From: Verrucomicrobiales bacterium
Lineage (GTDB): Bacteria > Verrucomicrobiota > Verrucomicrobiia > Limisphaerales > F1-80-MAGS106
Direction: 5' to 3'
Assembly (NCBI GenBank): GCA_947487925.1
Contig: CANLCA010000130.1
Coordinates: forward strand, 1-7,378
DNA length: 7,378 nucleotides
The notes under the pieces were generated by a model. That model saw only the letters and a list, made by a program, of their open reading frames with translations. It ran no database searches and was not told where the DNA came from. This document shows, in pieces, positions 1 to 6,379 of the stretch (position 1 is its first letter; every line of letters starts with the position of its first letter). The translations under genes and the position numbers were made by a program.

Positions 1-64
1 CGTATCGAAACCCAACGCCCTGCACCCTTCCCTCAAAACAAACTTTCACCCGCACTCGTTCCAT
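1..64 (-). CDS. acyP: Acylphosphatase, N-terminal fragment (cut by window edge)
   Basis: The first 21 codons read MERVRVKVCFEGRVQGVGFR and then Y, and run off the window. The segment GRVQGVGFRY is the acylphosphatase signature, a phosphate-binding loop with the catalytic Arg (R20 here), following the first beta strand. The family is a ~90-residue cytoplasmic enzyme hydrolysing acyl phosphates such as carbamoyl phosphate and 1,3-bisphosphoglycerate. An in-frame TGA lies two codons upstream of the ATG, so translation cannot begin earlier. In-frame GTG codons at positions 4 and 6 are possible but less likely starts. The ribosome site is weak (GGGA about nine bases upstream). The gene follows the VWA gene on the same strand after 144 bases, with a candidate promoter of its own. 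The downstream Asn that completes the active site is outside the window. A longer protein beginning with this domain (HypF-type) cannot be excluded from 21 residues. Confidence 0.85.
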   Translation of the reverse strand, partial: MERVRVKVCFEGRVQGVGFRY

Positions 65-143
65 AACTCAAAGTCCCAACACCGCATCATGCGATAACCC
101 TGTTCAAACCCTCGAGAGGACTCGGAACCACATATCCGAATGA

Positions 144-159
144 AGCCATAAGCGTGCCA
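144..159 (-). promoter_or_regulatory. Candidate sigma-54 (-24/-12) promoter before acyP
   Basis: On the minus strand the 16 bases read TGGCACGCTTATGGCT. The sigma-54 consensus is TGGCACG-N4-TTGCW. Eleven of twelve defined positions match, including the key GG (-24) and GC (-12) at the right spacing; the one mismatch is a G for the second T of the -12 element. A start about 12 bases downstream of the GC would leave a leader of about 70 bases before the acylphosphatase ATG at 64. It lies in the only real intergenic gap (65-208). I saw no sigma-70-type promoter there and no activator-binding repeats. This is motif evidence only. Confidence 0.35.
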
Positions 160-208
160 GGGTGTGCAACGATTTTGTTGGCCGTCTGCTTCCTTGAAGA
201 GGAAAATT

Positions 209-3133
209 TCAGCCCTGGGTTCTTTTCCGAGCCTTTCGTTTCGCATCCAACAATCGGCTCGTCGTTGTCTCCTCTGTGGTGGAAGCCGCCGAGCCAATTG
301 CCTGGCTGCCAGCTTCCCCTGAATCCGCGAGCGGAGAACTTCCCTCTGCAGCGGGCCCCCCGGGACGGTTTCCCCTGGCTCCATCGACAGGAGGCGCCGT
401 TTTGCCATCAACAGCCACTTTCGGACGGAACAGATCGAGTGAATCGGAGTCCGCAATGACAGGCCGAACCGCTCTGACCGCATCGCGGCGCGCCAAAAGT
501 GTCGCCAGGGATTCGTCGCTCGCGCCCCTTGGCTTGGAATCTCGAAGGCCAAGCAGTCGTCGCAATCTAAGGATCCAGATTCTCCATTCCTCCGCGTCGA
601 GTTGCACCCTGCGCACTCCTACATCCACGGGGAAAAGCACGATGGCCAACTTCAGGAAAAACTCCCAAAGTTCGTTCGATTGGAAGGTCTTTCGTCGATC
701 GTGAGCAAAGGGACCCGCGCCGGGGTCCTGCGGCGACAATTCCTTACCGCCTCCAACCTCCGCCAGCTGTTTCAGATAGCTGCGGTTGGGCTGTGTGTTG
801 GCGAACTCAGGGGAATAATTGACACTGGCCCCCAGAACCACTGCCCCCCGGACCTTCCCGTCCTGGAGCTCCATCAAGTTCACGAGATAACCGCCAAGTT
901 CGCGGGTTGGAAAACGCATCTCATATCGTCCTGGCCCCGTCTGCGCCAGCGGAAGCGTTTGCCTTTGACCGGTGGGACTCAGCACGACCGCCTGCAGGTT
1001 CAAGAAATTGCGATAGTTACCCTCGGCATCCAACGCCTCAACACTCACGGAACCTTCTCCGCCCTCGACCGAAATTCGTGATTCAAGGTCTGTGTTGTCC
1101 ACGCGTCGCAGACTCCACTGGGCCACCTGGGACCAGAACCGCCGGTAATTCGGCCATTGCATCCAATCCGCTGCCCACCGAGCTTTGGCGTCCGACGTGA
1201 ACGCCACGGCCCGGCCCAGCCCATACTGCCAATGCGCCAATAACGGGTCGCCCTTGTCTGAGACCAAGGGCACTTCGGCTCGGGGCTTCGGATTGGCCGC
1301 CACATACCCTCTCAGGATCGGATACTCCGCCGCTGAAATCCCGCGAATCAGCTCGCTTGAAGCAGTCATCTTGGGTTGAAACGGTTCTTCAAAAATTGCT
1401 GACTTCAAGACCACTGCCGTTTCCTTGATAAAGACTTGTGGAAGCTGCGCCGGATTTTCCACGTGATAAAACCGTCCCCTGCCCCGGTCCGCGATGTCTC
1501 TCATGGTTTCTGGCCCCGCATGCCCCGCGATCAGGATCGTGCTCACGGTGATCCGATCCTTGACGATCTCCTCCATCAGCTCCGGAGGAGGCGGACCGGG
1601 GTCGCCATCGCTAAAAACAAGCACGTGGCGAAGGTTCGCCGACGACTTTCTCAACCCTTCATGAGCCATTTTCATGACGTTCTTGAAACTTGGGAGATCC
1701 CCTTGGTTCATGCCGGCGATCTGGCGACCGAGATCCTTTCGATCGCCGACTTTTGTCATCGGGAACAACCAGCGATCAAACCCGTCCCACAAAACGACCC
1801 CCAGCTCATCTCGAGGCCCAAGAGCATCCAGAACACCCAGCGCCGTCTGCCGGGCAACCTGGTTGCCGTTGTTGAACTCCATCCCGTGCATGATCATCAC
1901 CATCGCGCCGCTCGGAAGCACTTTCTTGCTGCTCAATTCCATGTCCACAGGAAGCAGGGATTCCAGTGGCGTTCCCCTGTAAGCTCCCGCCGTGTAGCTC
2001 TGGTCGCCTCCCACACAAACCAAACCGATGCCAAAGTCCCGCACGGCGCTCTCCAATAATTTCATCAACGTTTCTCCAAGGTCGCCCGCCGAAACATTGC
2101 TCAGAAATATGGAGTCGAAGCTCTGTATCTCCGCCAGGTCGGTTGGAAACGCCGAGGGTTGCAGCACCCGCACTTCCAATTTGGAAATGCGCAATGCCTC
2201 AACCAACGAAGCGTCTTCGGATGGGCTCGAAGAAACAACGAGAACTCGCGGATCCCCGCGGACGTTCGCAAACGCCGTCGCGCGGTTGTTTTGGGGCACT
2301 TTATCATCGCCCACATCAAGCCGCGCGTCGTATTTGTAGAAAGCCGCCTCCGGCAGGGTTTGGGCGAAGGTGAAGAGGTTTTTCCCGGACGTCAGCTCCA
2401 CCAATTGTTCGCCCAGCAAAGCATCATCACGGTACAATCTCAGCATGCCCTGTGTCTCTCGGTCGGACTCAGCGAACACCTTGACCTCGAAGGTCTGCCC
2501 CTTCTTGAGCTGGGACGGCAGTGTAAATTTCTGGATCGAAACATCCCCGGTTCGCGTCACGCCAAGAGGCAACACATCGACGCTCACGCCCAAGGAGCGG
2601 GAGGCTTCCACCGCGGCCCGGGCGTCCCCCAGGTTTTCGTTGCCATCCGAAAGAATCACCACCCGGCGTTGGCCGTTTTCAGGAAAAGCCGCCGTGGCAA
2701 GGCGGATCGCTGAAGCCATATCTGTTCGCTGGCCTTCCACCACCGCGAACAACTTTTGCACATTCAGCACCGGGCTGACCGTGCGCTCGATGCTGGACTG
2801 GGAGCCAAACACAACCACTCCGGCTTGGTCGTTTTTTTCTTTGGTGGCCAAAGACTTTTGCACCCATTCCCTGGCCGCCTCCTGTTGTCCCGAAGGAATG
2901 CTGTCAGAACGGTCGAGCAGGAAAAAAACGTTCATGCCCTCCTGCGATTTCAACCACTGGGCGCCCGCGAGCGCCAGCACCATGGAGGTCAGAATCACCA
3001 GGCGTATCGCCAACACCAGCCATCGTCTCCATCGTGAAAGCTGCGCGAAAGACCGCATCCAAAGCCAGACGACCCACACGGCGCCGAAAACCAGCACCGC
3101 CAGCCACCAGGGTTGAGTGCATTGGAATTGCAT
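209..3133 (-). CDS. Large membrane-anchored protein with two VWA domains
   Basis: 974 residues. Two N-terminal membrane helices (about 10-27 and 37-58) precede a first VWA domain (about 66-190) with an intact metal-ion site: D74-x-S76-x-S78, T137 and D163 (LSDGNENLGD). An Ig/beta-rich linker (about 195-290) and a class I glutamine-amidotransferase-like fold (about 293-400, VLVVSSSP to GGDQSY) follow; I see no catalytic triad in the latter. A second VWA-like domain (about 405-575) has MHGMEF where DxSxS is expected but keeps D509 (FSDGD). A beta-rich domain (about 600-780), a membrane segment (about 822-840) and a Ser/Thr/Gly/Pro-rich tail ending in basic residues finish it. The ATG shares its A with the TGA of the upstream permease-NHL gene (TGATG) and has no ribosome site of its own, pointing to translational reinitiation. 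The architecture fits large VWA proteins of planctomycetes and verrucomicrobia that sit beside MoxR/BatA genes. Their target is unknown; a chaperone-like or assembly role is inferred. Confidence 0.9.
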   Translation of the reverse strand: MQFQCTQPWWLAVLVFGAVWVVWLWMRSFAQLSRWRRWLVLAIRLVILTSMVLALAGAQWLKSQEGMNVFFLLDRSDSIPSGQQEAAREWVQKSLATKEKNDQAGVVVFGSQSSIERTVSPVLNVQKLFAVVEGQRTDMASAIRLATAAFPENGQRRVVILSDGNENLGDARAAVEASRSLGVSVDVLPLGVTRTGDVSIQKFTLPSQLKKGQTFEVKVFAESDRETQGMLRLYRDDALLGEQLVELTSGKNLFTFAQTLPEAAFYKYDARLDVGDDKVPQNNRATAFANVRGDPRVLVVSSSPSEDASLVEALRISKLEVRVLQPSAFPTDLAEIQSFDSIFLSNVSAGDLGETLMKLLESAVRDFGIGLVCVGGDQSYTAGAYRGTPLESLLPVDMELSSKKVLPSGAMVMIMHGMEFNNGNQVARQTALGVLDALGPRDELGVVLWDGFDRWLFPMTKVGDRKDLGRQIAGMNQGDLPSFKNVMKMAHEGLRKSSANLRHVLVFSDGDPGPPPPELMEEIVKDRITVSTILIAGHAGPETMRDIADRGRGRFYHVENPAQLPQVFIKETAVVLKSAIFEEPFQPKMTASSELIRGISAAEYPILRGYVAANPKPRAEVPLVSDKGDPLLAHWQYGLGRAVAFTSDAKARWAADWMQWPNYRRFWSQVAQWSLRRVDNTDLESRISVEGGEGSVSVEALDAEGNYRNFLNLQAVVLSPTGQRQTLPLAQTGPGRYEMRFPTRELGGYLVNLMELQDGKVRGAVVLGASVNYSPEFANTQPNRSYLKQLAEVGGGKELSPQDPGAGPFAHDRRKTFQSNELWEFFLKLAIVLFPVDVGVRRVQLDAEEWRIWILRLRRLLGLRDSKPRGASDESLATLLARRDAVRAVRPVIADSDSLDLFRPKVAVDGKTAPPVDGARGNRPGGPAAEGSSPLADSGEAGSQAIGSAASTTEETTTSRLLDAKRKARKRTQG

Positions 3134-5424
3134 CAGCGTCGGCGAACCAGTTTTTGAACTCGATGGTTTCCTGAGTCCGCCACAAAAAGATTCCCCTCCT
3201 GATCCAGTGCCAAGCTCCAGGGATTATTGAATCTTCCTGGCTCATCACCTGGCCCTCCCAACACTTCGATGGCAGCCCCAGCTTCGTCGAACACCTGCAC
3301 TCGGCTGTTCCCGAATTCGCAAACAAACACCCGTCCTTCACGGTCAATTTGAATGTCGTATGGATAGCTCATTTCTCCCAAACCAGCTCCGGCTTTCCCA
3401 AATTCCCTCAAAAACACGCCCTCGCGATCGAACACCTGGACGCGATGGTTGCAAGAGTCCGCAACATACACACGATCTTTCGCGTCCACCGCGATGCCCT
3501 CCGGTCTGTCAAATTGACCAGGACCCGTGCCGCCTCCCCCCCAGCTTCCGAGGAACTTCTCGCCGGCTCCCTTGAACCGATGCACTCTTTCTCCCTCTCC
3601 AAAGTCCGCAATGTAAATCTCCCCGCGCGCGCTGACCGCCGCCGCTCGCGGCTGGGTCAACTGCCCAGGCAACAGACCTTTCTCGCCCCACTGTTTCAGA
3701 AGGGAACCGTCGCTTCGGTGGTGGTTGACCCTTGAGTAATGAGGCTCTAAAATCACGATCGCCCCCGACCAGTCCAAGCACATTCCTTTGGGTTTTCCGA
3801 GGTCTGTCTGGGGCATCTGCCAATGGGACTCATACTCGCCCTGCCGCGAAAACCGCTGGACACGGCCCGTCATATCCACCACATAGAACCGACCTGCGGA
3901 ATCCACAGTGACGGATCTCGGCTTATTGAACTGCGAGGCCCCAACGCCTCGTGTTCCGATGACTTGGATTTCGCCGAACAAGGAGCTGCGCAGATTTCCT
4001 GCGTTCTCTGGCCCGGGCCCGCCGCAACCCGCCAGCAACAGAAGCCCGAGAATACCCACGCGCCTTGAGAATACCCACAACACCCAAGGCCCCAAGGCCA
4101 CCCCCAACAAGACGAGACACAACGACAGGACCTGATCGGTATGCCCGTAGTGCAGCAAGTTGAAAATCAGCAGGGACAAAGTCTGAGAGCCAGGGGGAGC
4201 GATAATCGAAAGAATCTCCACGTCCCACAGGCTTAGAAGATAGATCGCATACCACCCGGCGGCCAGCTTCCCGGACGCAAGGGGGACCCCAACTCGGCGT
4301 AGATAATTCCATCCGCCACCGCCGCACAATCGAAAGTCCTCGAAAAGCTCCCTCCTGGAATCACCAAAACCGACGCTCGCAGCCGTCCAGGCGATGCCTG
4401 AGTATCGCAAGGCAAGCCCCACCAACACCACAATCCAACTCCCGTAAATCCAGTCCAGACCAGGTCGATTAAAGAAGGCTATCAAGCCAATGCCGATCGC
4501 CACGCCCGGGGTCCAAAAAGCGGCCCATAAAATCCAACCCTGTCTCCAGCGCCACAGCAGGCATCCGCAGGCCAATGCCAGGCTGGCCGCTCCCACTCCC
4601 GTCAAAACGGTTCGCCCGATCAGACCTTGATTGGCCACCATGGCGCCCCAAACCCCGGCCCACGTTCCACGCGAACCCAACAGCACTCCCAAGGGCACCA
4701 ACACAGAAAACCAGACGGCGCACCAAAAGACCGTGCCACACCTCAAAACAAACCGGTGTCCCAACGTTTTCCATAGAACTCGTTGCCACCCGTTCCCGAT
4801 CAATGCCTCACTTTCAAATCGCGCGGACCTGAACCAACAGGCAACCACGATGAGCACGATCCACTGTGGAACACACTTCAACATCGCAGCTCCAAAATCG
4901 AAGGTCGTGTTAAAGTCAATCCACATGGCCGCGGAAAGCGTCCTGGCTTGCAACAGTGCCGGCACCGAGAATTGGTTCATCGCCAGTCCAAACACCAACA
5001 GAGCGGCTTGACAGGACGCGCCGCGCGATGCCGGCAACAGAACGTTCCAAGCCAACTCTGCACCCTGAAGCCGGGAGTCGCATTCCAAGATCGACCTATC
5101 CAGCCCCGTCCAGGAAAAAGAAAGCAGCAGGGTGGTCAGCGGCCAGTGGACCCAGATCATGACCCACAACAAGCCCGGAGTGGAGAACAGATTCCATCCA
5201 AACCAGCGGTGCCATAAGCTGGCGCTCCCGGTGATCTCCATCCACACGTCGACGACCAGGAAGCCCGGGAATGCCGCCCCCACTACCACCAAACCCAGCG
5301 CCAAGCGCCTCACCCAACCGTGGGCTCCGGCTATCCATATCGCGCTGAGCCACCCCAAAATGAGACACGCGGCCGCTGTGCACCCGCTGATCCACAAGCT
5401 CGTCCAAAGCAATCGCAAGGTCAT
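3133..5424 (-). CDS. ABC permease fused in frame to an NHL-repeat lipoprotein
   Basis: 763 residues in two parts. Residues 1-453 form an iron(III)/thiamine-type importer permease with about eleven or twelve hydrophobic segments. Two EAA-like loops are visible, around 114-136 (LECDSRLQGAELAWNVLLPA) and 359-384 (LFEDFRLCGGGGWNYLRR, then VGVPLA). These are the usual docking sites for the ATPase, and two in one chain means both permease halves are fused, as in FbpB/ThiP. Residues 411-430 (PGSQTLSLLIFNLLHYGHTD) are also typical of this family. Residues 456-467 (VGILGLLLLAGC) form a lipoprotein signal after two arginines. From about 480 to the end are six NHL repeats (for example YVADSCNHRVQVF and FVADSGNHRVQKL), enough for a closed six-bladed propeller; the second is the most diverged. 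The ATG overlaps the binding-protein stop by four bases (ATGA), with an AGGAG site upstream. Permease and propeller are normally separate proteins. This could be a real fusion, a precursor cleaved at the lipobox, or two cistrons in one frame. Substrate unknown. Confidence 0.85.
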   Translation of the reverse strand: MTLRLLWTSLWISGCTAAACLILGWLSAIWIAGAHGWVRRLALGLVVVGAAFPGFLVVDVWMEITGSASLWHRWFGWNLFSTPGLLWVMIWVHWPLTTLLLSFSWTGLDRSILECDSRLQGAELAWNVLLPASRGASCQAALLVFGLAMNQFSVPALLQARTLSAAMWIDFNTTFDFGAAMLKCVPQWIVLIVVACWFRSARFESEALIGNGWQRVLWKTLGHRFVLRCGTVFWCAVWFSVLVPLGVLLGSRGTWAGVWGAMVANQGLIGRTVLTGVGAASLALACGCLLWRWRQGWILWAAFWTPGVAIGIGLIAFFNRPGLDWIYGSWIVVLVGLALRYSGIAWTAASVGFGDSRRELFEDFRLCGGGGWNYLRRVGVPLASGKLAAGWYAIYLLSLWDVEILSIIAPPGSQTLSLLIFNLLHYGHTDQVLSLCLVLLGVALGPWVLWVFSRRVGILGLLLLAGCGGPGPENAGNLRSSLFGEIQVIGTRGVGASQFNKPRSVTVDSAGRFYVVDMTGRVQRFSRQGEYESHWQMPQTDLGKPKGMCLDWSGAIVILEPHYSRVNHHRSDGSLLKQWGEKGLLPGQLTQPRAAAVSARGEIYIADFGEGERVHRFKGAGEKFLGSWGGGGTGPGQFDRPEGIAVDAKDRVYVADSCNHRVQVFDREGVFLREFGKAGAGLGEMSYPYDIQIDREGRVFVCEFGNSRVQVFDEAGAAIEVLGGPGDEPGRFNNPWSLALDQEGNLFVADSGNHRVQKLVRRR
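4024..4083 (-). other. Internal lipoprotein signal peptide at the permease/NHL joint
   Basis: Codons 448-467 of the fused gene read VLWVFSRRVGILGLLLLAGC: a positive pair (R454, R455), a hydrophobic core and a perfect LAGC lipobox with C467 as the lipidation site. GTG codons at 448 (bases 4083-4081) and 456 (4059-4057) could serve as internal starts, giving an ordinary lipoprotein of about 297 mature residues. The first has no Shine-Dalgarno sequence upstream; the second has only AAGG three bases away. The signal could also act inside the fusion, with signal peptidase II releasing the propeller. Sequence shows the motif; which use is made is inference. Confidence 0.7.
4048..4078. repeat. 12-bp direct repeat with 19-bp period at the fusion joint
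   Basis: Plus-strand GAGAATACCCAC occurs exactly at 4048-4059 and 4067-4078, separated by seven bases. On the coding strand it is GTGGGTATTCTC twice, covering codons near 449-460, so the same bases are read in two different frames (WVFS in the first copy, VGIL in the second). The period of 19 is not a multiple of three. Confidence 0.9.
4083..4099. repeat. 8-bp tandem repeat next to the fusion joint
   Basis: Plus-strand CCAAGGCC is repeated head to tail at 4084-4091 and 4092-4099, with one further matching base at 4083. It encodes the end of the last permease helix (VALGPW) and lies just before the 19-bp-period repeat. Eight is also not a multiple of three, but 8 + 19 = 27 is. Confidence 0.9.
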
Positions 5425-6338
5425 CTCAAAAACAGCTCCTTCAGCTGGTGAATAACCCTTTCATGGGAACTTAGAAGTTCCTCCCAATCCACGCTTTCCT
5501 CCTGCGCCGCTGCAATCTTTTCCTGAAGAGCTCCAGAGGTCTGCAACTTCTGAAGCGCCTCTTTTCGTGTCAGAAACTGACAAAGAATTTCTGCCTCCTC
5601 AGGATGCGGGGCGCCGCGCAACACGGCCACAGTGTTTGGAATCACAAAACCCTCACCCTCGAGCGGGACTCCAACCACCGGCGCCCCCGAGCGCCTGATC
5701 ATCTCCAGGTCATCCGAGTCCGTCAGGGCGACCTCTGCCTCCCCTCGAGCCACCAGTCGCGCCGCCACCGAATTCCCGTCCACCATCTTCGGCTCATTTC
5801 CAACAAAGGTTCGGCACCAAACCTCCCAGTTTCGCTCACCCCAGCGTTGATGCAACGCCAAGAAATGCGACGAAGTAGTTCCAAAAACAGGGTAAGAGAA
5901 CGCGACCTTCCCTCGCCAAGAATGGTTCGTCAGCTCAATCATCCCTCGCGGCCAGCGGGACGGTGCGACGAGGTTCGTGTTGACGGCCAAAACCCTGCGG
6001 CGTTCTCCAAACGCCACCCAGGGACGCTCCGATCGCAGCAACCCACGCTGTTCTAACTGTCGCGTGCGGAATTCCTCGTTGTTCCAAAAGACATCGCACC
6101 GCGGATTCGAGGCCTCTGCGATTAACCGGTTCACTAACCCCACTGTTTTCACAGCCTCGCTGTCAAACACCGCTCTAACTTTTATGCCTGTTTCTTCCGT
6201 AAATTCCTCGAGCAATGGTTGCGCAAAAACCTGGTCCTGCGAGGCGTAGACCACCACCTCCCTCACGGCCTGGCGCCCGCAACCACTCCCCCAAGAAAGA
6301 GCCCCCGCCAAGGCAGCTCCTAGCAGGGCTCGCCACAT
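5421..6338 (-). CDS. Iron(III)-type ABC substrate-binding lipoprotein
   Basis: 305 residues from the chosen ATG at 6338. The N-terminus (MWRALLGAALAGALSWGSGC) is a lipoprotein signal with C20 as likely lipid anchor, though Gly at -3 is not ideal for a lipobox. The mature part opens with EVVVYASQDQVFAQPLLEEF and continues with TGIKV, KTVGLVNRLIAE and CDVFWNNEE, which is the pattern of FbpA-like family 1 binding proteins; FGTTSSHFLAL and NSVAARLVARGEAEVALTDS follow. It would capture solute outside the membrane and hand it to the permease encoded directly downstream (four-base overlap). Iron-binding FbpA proteins have adjacent tyrosines near the position where this protein has TDSDD (206-210), so iron is not assured. 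An in-frame GTG at 6383 overlaps the previous gene's stop (GTGA) and would add 15 residues. I prefer the ATG because it gives a compact signal peptide; only an AGGA two bases away precedes it. No ATPase gene is adjacent. Confidence 0.88.
   Translation of the reverse strand: MWRALLGAALAGALSWGSGCGRQAVREVVVYASQDQVFAQPLLEEFTEETGIKVRAVFDSEAVKTVGLVNRLIAEASNPRCDVFWNNEEFRTRQLEQRGLLRSERPWVAFGERRRVLAVNTNLVAPSRWPRGMIELTNHSWRGKVAFSYPVFGTTSSHFLALHQRWGERNWEVWCRTFVGNEPKMVDGNSVAARLVARGEAEVALTDSDDLEMIRRSGAPVVGVPLEGEGFVIPNTVAVLRGAPHPEEAEILCQFLTRKEALQKLQTSGALQEKIAAAQEESVDWEELLSSHERVIHQLKELFLR
5436..5441 (-). promoter_or_regulatory. Ribosome binding site of the permease-NHL gene
   Basis: AAGGAG on the minus strand lies inside the last codons of the binding-protein gene, 11 bases before the permease ATG at 5424. 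The spacing is slightly long. It is the only clear Shine-Dalgarno sequence among the genes in this run. Confidence 0.55.
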
Positions 6339-6379
6339 CGTCCTACCGGCTGCTTCAGCAAGAGTTCTACCGCTCGCCT

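Noticed and set aside
95..130. Possible hairpin terminator or tRNA T-arm (GGTTCCGAGTCC) in the gap after the VWA gene
   Set aside because: The CGAG/CTCG stem is only four pairs and no T-run follows. The T-arm-like bases lack a matching stem and there is no acceptor or anticodon arm around them.
190..208. Inverted repeat TTCC-N7-GGAA just after the VWA stop
   Set aside because: Four-base arms with no T-tract are too weak to call a terminator or an operator.
46..552. A 168-codon minus-strand frame across the end of the VWA gene and the gap after it
   Set aside because: It overlaps the VWA C-terminus in another frame, has no recognisable domain, and runs through the gap into the acylphosphatase start. 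The VWA frame ends naturally in a family-like basic tail.
2370..3116. A 248-codon plus-strand open frame opposite the VWA N-terminus
   Set aside because: It is antisense to a well-supported gene, its translation is Ser/Thr/Arg-rich without domain pattern, and it is typical of a shadow frame in GC-rich DNA. The same applies to the plus-strand frame 1436-2059.
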